Below are positions 17,221-25,476 of a stretch of 64,000 nt of DNA, one piece after another; positions within the stretch are counted from its first letter, which is position 1, and the number at the start of each line of letters is the position of its first letter. Both the position numbers and the translations under genes were made by a program. The notes under the pieces are model-generated. The model saw nothing but the letters and a program-made list of their open reading frames with translations, did no database searches and had not been told where the DNA came from. Origin of the DNA: CAYHHI01 sp964356335 (GTDB taxonomy: Bacteria; Arandabacterota; Arandabacteria; Arandabacterales; Arandabacteraceae); assembly GCA_964356335.1 (NCBI GenBank), contig CAYHHI010000006.1, forward strand, positions 1 through 64,000, written 5' to 3'.

Positions 17221-19146
17221 TCAGATCCTCATCATATAGGTGGCAAGGAGTTCGGATTTATCCTCGCCATCCTTGTAAAGCGTTCTCCCGAACTTTGCGG
17301 CGATCTTTCCCAAAGGCTTCACCTCAAAGGATAAGGCAGCATACCACCTTGAGCCATCACTTTTCAACATCTCAAGTGATGGGTAGTAGGGAATGCCTGC
17401 TTCGTATTGATAGACTCTTGAGGCATAAGCCTCGACACTGAACGTATAGAAGCCCGTGTTGATGGTTGCAGGGCGCCAGCGATCGAGGCTGAGGTCGAAT
17501 CTCAGGACATCGGATGTCGACCCGGTGAGGGAGCCCGACTCGGTCTTCTTTGCGGCGAGGGTCTCGTACCTCACGCGGAGATCCATCTTCGGGGCAGGCC
17601 TGTACGTGACGTCCACCCGGCTCCTGAGTCGCGCTGTCTCTTCGGTTCCCCCTCCCACGGACCCCCCGCCATTGCCTGTTGCTGAAGGCGGCTCTTCATT
17701 TCTTGACAGCTTCTCCCCGAGCGCAAATGCGAAACTGCCCACATCAAGATTCAGGTCAACGAAGGTCTCCGAGCCAGAGGTGCTGAAGGAGCCATCCTCT
17801 CCGCCGGTTTTCCTGTGAAGGTCGCTCCCGATGGATATCTGTCCCTTACGGAGCGGCTTGAACGTGACCAGCGCGAAGAGGCCGCGCTCACCGGTTCCAA
17901 GCCCGGAGTAAAACGCAAACGGCCTCGAGTGCAGACTCAAATACTTTTCGCTGTACCGGCGTCCCATCAGCAAAAACTCTGTCCCGGACCGATCGAAGGC
18001 AAGTCCACCTATCAACGCCCCACGCCCGCCCTCGTCAAGTGCTCCCTCCGCAAACACCATGGCCTGGCCCTGTTGGACCGAGATGTTGGCACCGCCTGCG
18101 AGACGGGCTTGGTCTTTCGGCCAGTCAAATCTGCCGGGCAGGAAATCTCTGTTGAGGCGTGCATGCGAAAGGCTCAGCCCAACCTGGAGCCCACCGCGCC
18201 TGTATCGGCAAGCGGCGCCAAAGAGCTGCTCCTTGAGCTGGTCCTTTCCTTCAATCTCAGACCGGGTCACATGTGAGCCGCTTGTGCTGAGTGACTTCAC
18301 TCGCCCCGCGTCGTCAAGGCTTGCATCGAAACTCGAACGCGAAGCTGCCACGCAGAGATCAAATGCCTTCCCCTTGAGACTCAGCCCCACTCCCTCAAGC
18401 AGGAAATTCTCTTCACTTCCGATAGACGGCCGTATGCCGAAAGCCCCGCGGCCGGTGCGCCACGGGTCAATCGTGGAAGGCGATTGGCCATAGGAATTGG
18501 AGAATACCAGCCCATGTCCTGACGCGAGGATGAACTTACCAGCCGTCACCTTGACCCATGCCCATTCCTTCTCGACATAGAATGTCTGGAAGTCATTGAG
18601 CCTTGCCTCGTCCTTATCTTTCTCAACCGCGAAGCCTCCGCGGATGCCCCGAGCCTCGACCTCGTACATCCCGTAAGTCTTAAGCTTCTTGAAGGAGCTC
18701 GAAGGAGGCGAAGCCACAGCCCTCAATCTAAGAGAAGTCCGCAGCGGCAGGGCATGCTTCTCAAGGGGCCGCACCACCGCGAAGGGTCTCAAGAGCTCGA
18801 CCAGGCGATCGTTCACGCCTTCAATCCGCTTGAGGTCCTCGAGGGTTCCGAGCTCACCCTTCTGTCTCAGGCCGACAATCCGATCCGCAAGCCAGGGGCT
18901 TACCCAGGGAAGGCCGGCAATCTCCTGGCGATCCGCCGTGAGGAGATTCACGGGCTGTTTCAGGGTTGTGTCCAGTAGGTTCAGGAGTTCATCGTAAGCC
19001 TTTTCCTGCTCCACATCCTGGAGCATCGCTTCGAAGGAATCAGAAGAGGACCCGAGAGAGGCCATGGACGGCCCCGGTGTGAGGAACATCGAGGCAACCA
19101 ACGTGAGAGCACTCAAGCCTCGAGACGCGCACTCTCTCAAGATCAT
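17221..19146 (-). CDS. Exported helix-hairpin-helix protein with predicted outer-membrane barrel
   Basis: 641 residues. A signal peptide ends near residue 30 (SMA). Residues about 60-125 contain two helix-hairpin-helix units (PVNLLTADRQEIAGLPWVSP; LGTLEDLKRIEGVNDRLVELL) like those of ComEA, which bind DNA. The remainder alternates polar and hydrophobic residues with repeated aromatic-ended strands, as in outer-membrane barrels, and has a gap of Gly/Ser-rich loops. The ATG overlaps the stop of the phosphoesterase gene (ATGA). A link to DNA uptake is an inference; the HhH could bind protein instead. Confidence 0.75.
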   Translation of the reverse strand: MILRECASRGLSALTLVASMFLTPGPSMASLGSSSDSFEAMLQDVEQEKAYDELLNLLDTTLKQPVNLLTADRQEIAGLPWVSPWLADRIVGLRQKGELGTLEDLKRIEGVNDRLVELLRPFAVVRPLEKHALPLRTSLRLRAVASPPSSSFKKLKTYGMYEVEARGIRGGFAVEKDKDEARLNDFQTFYVEKEWAWVKVTAGKFILASGHGLVFSNSYGQSPSTIDPWRTGRGAFGIRPSIGSEENFLLEGVGLSLKGKAFDLCVAASRSSFDASLDDAGRVKSLSTSGSHVTRSEIEGKDQLKEQLFGAACRYRRGGLQVGLSLSHARLNRDFLPGRFDWPKDQARLAGGANISVQQGQAMVFAEGALDEGGRGALIGGLAFDRSGTEFLLMGRRYSEKYLSLHSRPFAFYSGLGTGERGLFALVTFKPLRKGQISIGSDLHRKTGGEDGSFSTSGSETFVDLNLDVGSFAFALGEKLSRNEEPPSATGNGGGSVGGGTEETARLRSRVDVTYRPAPKMDLRVRYETLAAKKTESGSLTGSTSDVLRFDLSLDRWRPATINTGFYTFSVEAYASRVYQYEAGIPYYPSLEMLKSDGSRWYAALSFEVKPLGKIAAKFGRTLYKDGEDKSELLATYMMRI

Positions 19147-19940
19147 TTCCCTTTTAGATGGAAGACGTCGATCTCCGGCCTACAGTGGAAACGCAGTGGG
19201 AAAAGATTGGTTCCCACGCCTCTTGTGACATTGAGGTAGGTGCCGTCAAGCTTGTAAAGACCGGCGATGTATGTGGTTGTATGAGCATATGGCACCCGCC
19301 CCACCAGAGGCGCGGAACCTACCTGGCCGCCGTGCGTGTGCCCCGAAAAGACCATAGCGACATACACATCACCAATATTACCAATCTTGCCAAGCAGAGT
19401 CTTGGCAGCAAAGTGAGTCAACACGAGGATGGGCTTAGGGCCGCTGACGTGGCTAAAGGCTTTGGCCACATCATCCCTGCAAGTGCCCGCGTCATCTATG
19501 CCGACAAGTGTGAAGTCCCCACAGTCCACGCTCTCATTCATAAGGATCCGCCCGTTTGAAAACGCTCTGGGGATATCCCCGCGTTCTATTGCTTCGACGA
19601 GGGTCCCGTCGGCGTTTCCCGGGACCATATAGACGCCGCGTCTCGCGCGAAGGCTTGAAAGGAACTCCAAGCCACTCTTGAGTTGACTTGTGGATTTCAA
19701 CAGGTCGCCGGTCATGAAGACATAGTCAGGATCGATCCGCGATATATCCCTTATTGCCTCTTGCTCGCGAAATCCGAGCCTTCTGGTGTGAACATCGGCA
19801 ATGTGGACGACCGTGATGTCGCGCGGCAAGCCTTCGATCGAGAGGTCGTAGGTTCTTACCTTTATCCAGTTCGGCTCGATGAGGCCCGCATAGCCGAGGA
19901 AGAGTCCAATCGCGATGAAGATATAGAATCGTTTTCTCAT
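19143..19940 (-). CDS. Membrane-anchored calcineurin-like metallophosphoesterase
   Basis: 265 residues from the ATG at 19940 (AGGAATAAG precedes it). A longer open frame to 20171 is not used: its first 77 residues look non-coding and cross a terminator-like hairpin. One N-terminal membrane segment (FYIFIAIGLFLGYAGLI) is followed by the phosphoesterase motifs HIADVHTRR, MTGDLL, VPGNAD, LTHFA and FSGHTHGGQ. The family includes YkuE-like and UDP-diacylglucosamine hydrolase-like enzymes; the substrate is unknown. The gene is coupled to the HhH-barrel gene. Confidence 0.87.
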   Translation of the reverse strand: MRKRFYIFIAIGLFLGYAGLIEPNWIKVRTYDLSIEGLPRDITVVHIADVHTRRLGFREQEAIRDISRIDPDYVFMTGDLLKSTSQLKSGLEFLSSLRARRGVYMVPGNADGTLVEAIERGDIPRAFSNGRILMNESVDCGDFTLVGIDDAGTCRDDVAKAFSHVSGPKPILVLTHFAAKTLLGKIGNIGDVYVAMVFSGHTHGGQVGSAPLVGRVPYAHTTTYIAGLYKLDGTYLNVTRGVGTNLFPLRFHCRPEIDVFHLKGK

Positions 19941-20035
19941 CTTATTCCTAATATCAAGGAAGGTTACCACAAGCGCAAGTCCCGGGTCAATCCAGGCAGC
20001 CCATCCGGTGCGGACAGCGTGGAGATTTGAGAAAG

Positions 20036-20078
20036 AAAGGGTGGTTGGAAGCCCGGCGCGGGAACCCGTCCACCCTTT
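20036..20078 (-). terminator. Terminator-like hairpin downstream of the PorV-like gene
   Basis: Nine-base stem AAAGGGTGG / CCACCCTTT enclosing a smaller CCCG/CGGG stem, followed on the minus strand by CTTTCTTTCTC. Probably ends transcripts from the gene at 20291-21190. The T-tract is imperfect. Confidence 0.5.
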
Positions 20079-20210
20079 GTTGAACCTACTGCCTGAGCCT
20101 CCTTCAATTCGCATGCCGGAACGAGTACAAAGATCTCGCCTCACTCGCCAATCCGCTGCAAGTGTTGCCAACCCGAATGTCGGAATCTTGACACCTCTGT
20201 CTGAAGATTG

Positions 20211-20241
20211 ACATCTCCTACTTCCACAACCACGTCACTCC
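20211..20241 (-). repeat. 31-bp direct repeat, copy outside the gene
   Basis: Identical over 31 bases to 20284-20314, 73 bases away. On the minus strand it reads as GVTWLWK followed by a stop, the same ending as the PorV-like protein, so it is a duplicated 3' end of that gene. Confidence 0.8.
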
Positions 20242-20283
20242 CACGGGTCAGGGAGAACATAAGCCAGCGGGAATTCGGGATTA

Positions 20284-20314
20284 ACATCTCCTACTTCCAC
20301 AACCACGTCACTCC
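20284..20314 (-). repeat. 31-bp direct repeat, copy at the 3' end of the PorV-like gene
   Basis: Covers the last seven codons and stop of the gene at 20291-21190; exact partner of 20211-20241. Confidence 0.8.
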
Positions 20315-21190
20315 TGCCTCATGAGTCGCCCCGAGATCAAAGCTGACACTTGATGAGAGATCTGCTGCGATGTGCCCCCTTCGAAAACCCACACCAAAGC
20401 AGAATTCCTCAGGGGAGGTTCTTAACCCCGAGCGCAGGAAGAGCCCTTTGAACGCGTTCCACTCGACACCCGATGCGACACCGGTGGGGAATCCGCTCTC
20501 TTTGGTCACCTCTGTTCCGCAGGCAAGTCCTTCGGAAACCAGGAATCCCAGGCCGATCTCAAGTCTCTGGGGCGACCGGCTACCCTCCTTCACAAGCCCA
20601 AGGCCGAAGGGATTCTCGATCCCTACAGCTAGCTTCATGTTGTCTCGGAGACGGGTTCTCGCGTAGATGTCTGCGAAAAAGGCCCAGTCCCTGAAGCCGC
20701 TTTTGCTCTCGGCAGTTCCAAGCCGCACGGCAGGTTGAATGAAGGCCCACCTGGAGCCAAATCCGACGGAAGCGAGAAAGACCTGCTCCACATAAGATAA
20801 GGCCTCGAGCCTCTGATACGAGACCGCAACTCCTCTGACAAGCCTGCTGGCTGGAATCGCCGCCGCTATTGACATGAAATCGATCTCGCCGACATTGAAG
20901 GGTTTGAAACCATAGACGGTGATGGCAGCGGATTGTGCGGGGGCACCGTCTGCCGGCGAGGACTCCCAGGTCGTGTCGGACATCTCAAGGGATGGGATGT
21001 GAAACGAGCCGGTGACCATGCCGAGGGCTAAGTGCGTGGCGCTGCCCCTCTCTTGGGGGCCAGTTCCCTTGATTTCGAAGGCGGCCGCGGCACCCCCGGG
21101 ATGCCAGGCCAGAAATGCGCATACCGATCCACATACGAGTGCGCTCCTTAGCGTCTTCTTATAAAAGGAGTCAGCTACCGCAAGCCGCAT
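20291..21190 (-). CDS. Predicted outer-membrane protein, PorV/UPF0164-like
   Basis: 299 residues with a signal peptide (hydrophobic stretch at about 16-36 ending GAAAA). The body consists of alternating-hydrophobicity strands rich in Gly and aromatic residues and ends GVTWLWK, an aromatic terminal strand as expected of a beta-barrel. Spacing of motifs such as GIENPFGLG is like PorV/UPF0164 proteins common in FCB bacteria. GGAGAAG precedes the ATG. No enzymatic motif is seen. The exact family is uncertain; 'outer-membrane barrel' is the safe part. Confidence 0.65.
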   Translation of the reverse strand: MRLAVADSFYKKTLRSALVCGSVCAFLAWHPGGAAAAFEIKGTGPQERGSATHLALGMVTGSFHIPSLEMSDTTWESSPADGAPAQSAAITVYGFKPFNVGEIDFMSIAAAIPASRLVRGVAVSYQRLEALSYVEQVFLASVGFGSRWAFIQPAVRLGTAESKSGFRDWAFFADIYARTRLRDNMKLAVGIENPFGLGLVKEGSRSPQRLEIGLGFLVSEGLACGTEVTKESGFPTGVASGVEWNAFKGLFLRSGLRTSPEEFCFGVGFRRGHIAADLSSSVSFDLGATHEAGVTWLWK

Positions 21191-21205
21191 TGTTTCTTCT
21201 CCGAG

Positions 21206-21244
21206 TCACGCGCCGATTCTGACTGCACCAGTCGGTTCCGCCAT
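21206..21244 (-). CDS. Possible 12-residue leader ORF before the PorV-like gene
   Basis: ATG to TGA, encoding MAEPTGAVRIGA, behind a near-perfect GGCAGGAGGACA ribosome site. Its stop is 15 bases before the ATG of the next gene. May be a translated leader that couples or tunes expression; may also be chance. Confidence 0.3.
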   Translation of the reverse strand: MAEPTGAVRIGA

Positions 21245-21312
21245 TGTCCTCCTGCCCTTCGCTCCCGCCCTTCATCGTTCACTCACCTATCTCATGAGTA
21301 CATGTTTCCATC

Positions 21313-23091
21313 TCACCTGCGGATGAGTACTGCCGGCGATTTGGCCGTGATAATCTTGTCCCGCCCCACGAGGCTGGCCTCAACCGCAACTATGTAGACG
21401 CCGACGGGTGCGCGGGCCCCGTCATCGTCTCGTCCATCCCAGAAAGTGACCCTTGCCGCTTCGATTCCCTCACCATCAATGAGGCGTCTCACCAGCCTGC
21501 CGTTCACATCAAAGACCGTGAGGCGCACTGTACCGCCAACGGGAAGGCGCACCGAGACTGCGAGAAGATCGTCACGTCCGTCGTCGTCAGGACTGAAAGT
21601 TGATGGACTCAAGGTCAAGATCGTCTGGCCCTGGGGAAGAAAGAAGGAGACGCTGTTCTGCTTGCCGGGACTTCCGCCTGGGCCGCCATAATGAGGCGAC
21701 CAATTGGCTGGGTCAGTGGAAGGTTGGCCGGTATCTATCCTCTCCACGGAATAGCCCGGTCGCGACCATCTCTCGCCGTACGCGACGGAGTCAACTGCGG
21801 TACCGAAAACATCACGTATCACTATGGCATCAGCGAATCCAAGAGGACCATCGACGTCATTCAGGGTCGGCCAGCCGCCCAATGGCTTAAGAGACACCAA
21901 GCCTTCTGAATCTCCGTATGCAGTCAAGAAGGCATCTTCGTTCTCGACAAGGACGACAAAGCCGCCCGGCGTCACAAGCACATCCTGGTCAGTGATTTTT
22001 CTCGGCCTGCGGCTCGTGTCTTCGAGGGTCCAATCCTTGATGCTGAGCGAGGCGGGCGAGCGATTGAAAACCTCGATCCACTCGCAGTCTTTGCCGACAG
22101 GTTTGAACATTATCTCATTGATCACTATGGGAGGCGGCGGCAGTACTACGGTCGCGAATAGGGTATCATTCCAATGACGTCTATCAGGTTCGCACAGAAG
22201 CCAGATTCGGGTAGGGTGAAGGCCCTCACCGGGATTCGGAAGTCTGACGACCAATTTGACGCTTGCTCCCGGGGAGATCTCCTCGGTGATTGCACACGTG
22301 CCGCTGGCCGTCCCAACTGCCGCGGAGATCTCACCACCCTCGCCGCACCCCTGCGTGCCCAGGTTTGAGACATTGCATACAAGGTCTATTTCGGCGCCAG
22401 AGGAGGATGCATAGCGCGACAGACCTGCCTTTGTGATTGCAAGATCACAGGGCGGGTGATTGAAGTCACCGGGAGATGGTTGGGAGAGACAGGCGAAATT
22501 CTGGGCGTTCTGGTCGGTGTCTCGACCATCAGGGTCCCGCCCGATGCTTAAGCCCGAGGCTGGGCAGGTCACGGGCATCCCCTCATAGTACTCGGGGTAA
22601 GTGTGTTCGCCCCAACCTATGACGTCAGATAGCCCGTCCGGCGATATCAGCCGGCAGGCATCAGGCCCATTCTGGAGGTCGAGATCGGTGACGAAGCCGG
22701 GACGAGGAGAAACCAGCTCCTCTCCGACGACGAAGAAAGACCGCGCGCCTATCGTGTCGGTTTGCGCCCCGCTCCATTCAATCGTCCAATGGTTCTCATA
22801 CGCACCGTTACCTGTTTCCAGCTTCCACCCACCGAGGCAGGCCGCCGCATCCGACACGTTGTAGAGCTCGATAAATTCGAGGCCTGCATCCTTGCCCGGC
22901 GGATCATAAAGCACCTCATTTACTATGACTCCCATGAGTCCCGCTGCGGCGTTCACACTCACAAGCATAGTCAGAGGGGAGCCGAGAGCGAATGAAAGCA
23001 TGATAGAAAGCAGAAGAATGCCGCGGCGCTCAACCTTCGGAGAGTTTCCAGACTTGCCTTTTCGTCCTCGTCGTCCCATCCACCCCACCAC
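21313..23091 (-). CDS. Secreted lamin-tail-domain protein with FlgD-like C-terminus
   Basis: 592 residues from a GTG at 23091; an ATG at 23079 is equally plausible given a promoter only nine bases upstream of the GTG. After a signal segment (about 25-48) come two lamin-tail (LTD) domains, recognised by INEVLYDPPGKDAGLEFIEL near residue 57 and INEIMFKPVGKDCEWIEVFN near 330, with a CARDB/Ig-like region between. The end has SPDDDGRDD and a FlgD Ig-like fold (FDVNGRLVRRL ... FWDGRDDDG). LTD proteins of bacteria are typically extracellular adhesive or nuclease-associated modules. Specific role unknown. Confidence 0.82.
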   Translation of the reverse strand: MVGWMGRRGRKGKSGNSPKVERRGILLLSIMLSFALGSPLTMLVSVNAAAGLMGVIVNEVLYDPPGKDAGLEFIELYNVSDAAACLGGWKLETGNGAYENHWTIEWSGAQTDTIGARSFFVVGEELVSPRPGFVTDLDLQNGPDACRLISPDGLSDVIGWGEHTYPEYYEGMPVTCPASGLSIGRDPDGRDTDQNAQNFACLSQPSPGDFNHPPCDLAITKAGLSRYASSSGAEIDLVCNVSNLGTQGCGEGGEISAAVGTASGTCAITEEISPGASVKLVVRLPNPGEGLHPTRIWLLCEPDRRHWNDTLFATVVLPPPPIVINEIMFKPVGKDCEWIEVFNRSPASLSIKDWTLEDTSRRPRKITDQDVLVTPGGFVVLVENEDAFLTAYGDSEGLVSLKPLGGWPTLNDVDGPLGFADAIVIRDVFGTAVDSVAYGERWSRPGYSVERIDTGQPSTDPANWSPHYGGPGGSPGKQNSVSFFLPQGQTILTLSPSTFSPDDDGRDDLLAVSVRLPVGGTVRLTVFDVNGRLVRRLIDGEGIEAARVTFWDGRDDDGARAPVGVYIVAVEASLVGRDKIITAKSPAVLIRR

Positions 23092-23392
23092 TAGTCTCTT
23101 TTATGCCATAAGCGGCGGCCTCTGTCAAGCTGATTTGTCTCGCGTGTGCTCGCGTGTGGTTGCAGCATAAGGATGTCAGGTTCTCTGCAAAGTAGAGATG
23201 TCGCCCTCCAGTAAATCTCGCTCTCCAAGCCTGTCATCCTGGCGGTGGGGAGTTGGGAACAGACATCGTGACCCGTGGCTAGGTCTTAGTTATCTGGTCT
23301 GTTTGGGGAGGGATCTCTCGACTGAGCTGGTGGTTTTGGTCGAGGCTGAGGCCCGGTCCGTGGCTGACACTGAGAAGGCGGGGCGGCGTGCC
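23092..23392. other. Intergenic region of 301 bases
   Basis: Apart from the promoter at 23100-23128 I see no gene, hairpin with a T-tract or repeat. A plus-strand open frame that begins here is the antisense shadow of the TPR glycosyltransferase gene. Confidence 0.55.
23100..23128 (-). promoter_or_regulatory. Sigma-70-type promoter of the lamin-tail gene
   Basis: TTGACA at 23123-23128, 17-base spacer, CATAAA at 23100-23105 on the minus strand. Predicted start near 23093, so the mRNA would be leaderless or have a 14-base leader. Confidence 0.55.
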
Positions 23393-25399
23393 CTATTTCA
23401 AGCCCTCGACCCTCTGCGACTTCTTGAGCTCATCGTACTTCAGCAGGTACTCATCGGCTCTGGTGCTATCGCCAGACTGGCGGTAGGCGTCACTCAAGAG
23501 CCCGTAGGCCTGAACGTAAGTGGGGTCCTCCCTGAGCAGGACTTCGAGGCGCTCCCTGGCCTCGCTCCAGCGATTCAACCTGGCAGCCACTTCAGCCAGC
23601 GTGAAGCGCGCATCCCAGTACTGCGGATTCAGATCGATCGCTCTCTGCAACTCCTGCTGCCCGCGGTCCATGTTCCCAGCTATGAGGTAGGCCCGGCCCA
23701 GGAAGAGGCGTGTCCGAGACGACTGCGGATCAATCTGCACAGATCGCTCCAGTAACTCTTTGGCCTGCTGGACATTCCGGGCAGCCAGACAATTGCGCGC
23801 GGCCCATGTCATTCCCGCTGCTTCATGGTCCATAAAGTGCATGCTCTTGGGGCGAAACTCGAAGACCTCCATGATCTCCGGATAGCGCTCATCGGTTTGG
23901 AAGATCGGGTTGACATTCACGATCTCGAACCAGCTGCGGAGCACCGCCACATGGGTCGCATGCTTCTCCTCAAGCCGGCGCACGAGCTCGGCCGGTTTGC
24001 CGATGGTCGCCTTCATCTCAGGGGATACGAGGCCCACCATGTCGACTATTTTTCTCTCCGAATAGTATGCGATCGCACCAATGTCATGGGTCGCCACCAC
24101 CGCGTCCTCGGGAAGATGTTCCTTGATCCATTTGGCGGTCTTCACCTGCCGGTCGGAAATGTACCTGCAATGATCCGCGTAGACATCACGCACCTGCCAT
24201 GACACAACCACAAGCTGGGCGCCGACCGCAAGGGCAAGGAGCAGCCTTGCGATCAGCATGCCCCATTGCGGCACGCGGTCTCGGGTCGCTCGCCTGGCAA
24301 GCTTGAGCACCTCGTCAAACCCACTGATTCCGAGGAGCATCAGGAATGGCAGCAGTGGCATCATGTACCTGCCGTATTGATAAAGGTAGGGGAGCTTCCA
24401 CCAATAGGCGAGGAAGAGGCCCGTAGGCCAGAGGAGCGAGACAAGAAACGGGTTCTCTTGCCTTCGCACCGCACGCGCGAGCACGCTCAAGATTGCCCCA
24501 GCTGCTGCCAGAGGAAAGACCACCCGCCAGTGACCCTCCATCACAAAATGAAAAACACTTGCAGGAAAATTCCTTCCTCCCCCAGCGTAGTACTTGATCT
24601 TCGCAGCAAAGGTGTTGGGTAGGATCGACCCGGAGAGGATGAGATTGAAACCGAAATAGGCGAGGGCGGAAACTGCGAGGATGAGCGCCGGCACGAGGAG
24701 CCATCGCATAGAGCTGGGCGTTGTTGTGCGAGTGAGCTTCGTGCGAGCGGGCTTGACGGCCCATCGGTGATAGGCGATGTCGATGCCCAGGGCCATGAAT
24801 AGTATCACCGCCTCCGGACGGGTCCAGATGAGAAGCCCGGCGGCGATTCCCAGCAACACCGATTGCCGTGCCGAATAGTGATAGACCACTGCAAGCAAGA
24901 GCATTACGAAAAGCGTGGTCTCCATGCCCCAGAGAGCGGCGCACTGAAGGCGCGGCTCTAGAACCACCAGAAAAGCACCAAGGCATGCGTATACCGGGTT
25001 CCCGCCGAACTGTCTTGATGCGAGCTTGAACATGTAGCTCGCCGCCAGCAGCAAGAAGCAAACACCGAGCACATAGCTCAGCAGCATCTCGTTGGTCGTC
25101 ACGAAGAATCCGAGCGTCAAAATCAGCGTATAGAGTGGCGAGGTGGAGCCTGATGTCACCATCTCGGCCTTGTAATAGGAATAGTGTCCGTAGTCATGAA
25201 GGTTCTTGGCAAACTGGAGGTGGATCCATGGGTCATCCAGCGGGAAGCCGTTGGTCCCGTTCTTCTGAAAGGCGCGTGAACCTGTGATGCAACTCGCGGC
25301 CAACCCAAGCGCGAGTATAAGCGCGAGCGCCACAATACCCGCTCTTACCCAGCCGGGCTGGCACTCTTGACATCTTGCGGGGTGCTGCGTTCGTAACAT
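23393..25399 (-). CDS. Polytopic glycosyltransferase-like membrane protein with TPR tail
   Basis: 668 residues. About ten membrane segments between residues 20 and 400 with a GT-C-like first loop (GFPLDDPWIHLQFAKNL, acidic pair DD) as in mannosyl- and arabinosyltransferase families, then a soluble domain, then TPR units from about 525 to 655 (AKELLERSVQIDPQ, GQQELQRAIDLNPQ, ARERLEVLLREDP). Likely uses a lipid-linked sugar on the periplasmic side. Same architecture as the DUF2723-TPR protein at 10075-12486 though not close in sequence. No strong ribosome site precedes the ATG. Confidence 0.8.
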   Translation of the reverse strand: MLRTQHPARCQECQPGWVRAGIVALALILALGLAASCITGSRAFQKNGTNGFPLDDPWIHLQFAKNLHDYGHYSYYKAEMVTSGSTSPLYTLILTLGFFVTTNEMLLSYVLGVCFLLLAASYMFKLASRQFGGNPVYACLGAFLVVLEPRLQCAALWGMETTLFVMLLLAVVYHYSARQSVLLGIAAGLLIWTRPEAVILFMALGIDIAYHRWAVKPARTKLTRTTTPSSMRWLLVPALILAVSALAYFGFNLILSGSILPNTFAAKIKYYAGGGRNFPASVFHFVMEGHWRVVFPLAAAGAILSVLARAVRRQENPFLVSLLWPTGLFLAYWWKLPYLYQYGRYMMPLLPFLMLLGISGFDEVLKLARRATRDRVPQWGMLIARLLLALAVGAQLVVVSWQVRDVYADHCRYISDRQVKTAKWIKEHLPEDAVVATHDIGAIAYYSERKIVDMVGLVSPEMKATIGKPAELVRRLEEKHATHVAVLRSWFEIVNVNPIFQTDERYPEIMEVFEFRPKSMHFMDHEAAGMTWAARNCLAARNVQQAKELLERSVQIDPQSSRTRLFLGRAYLIAGNMDRGQQELQRAIDLNPQYWDARFTLAEVAARLNRWSEARERLEVLLREDPTYVQAYGLLSDAYRQSGDSTRADEYLLKYDELKKSQRVEGLK

Positions 25400-25405
25400 A
25401 AGGGA

Positions 25406-25434
25406 AGCCTATCCTGGGAAATCGCAAATGTCAA
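25406..25434 (-). promoter_or_regulatory. Candidate promoter placed for a leaderless transcript
   Basis: TTGACA at 25429-25434, 17-base spacer, weak -10 TAGGCT at 25406-25411. Transcription would start at or next to the ATG at 25399. Confidence 0.4.
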
Positions 25435-25476
25435 ACTGAAGCGTGCCGTCGCGAGGCTTGACATGTGCGTCCCTGG

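Larger units (their letters stand above)
19941..20290. other. Intergenic region of 350 bases between phosphoesterase and PorV-like gene
   Basis: It holds a terminator-like hairpin (20036-20078) and one copy of a 31-base repeat (20211-20241) matching the 3' end of the neighbouring gene. I see no gene, tRNA or riboswitch in the remainder. Confidence 0.6.

Noticed and set aside
20150..20185. Sigma-54-like site (TTGGCAACACTTGCAG, minus strand)
   Set aside because: GG and GC are only eight bases apart; sigma-54 needs ten.
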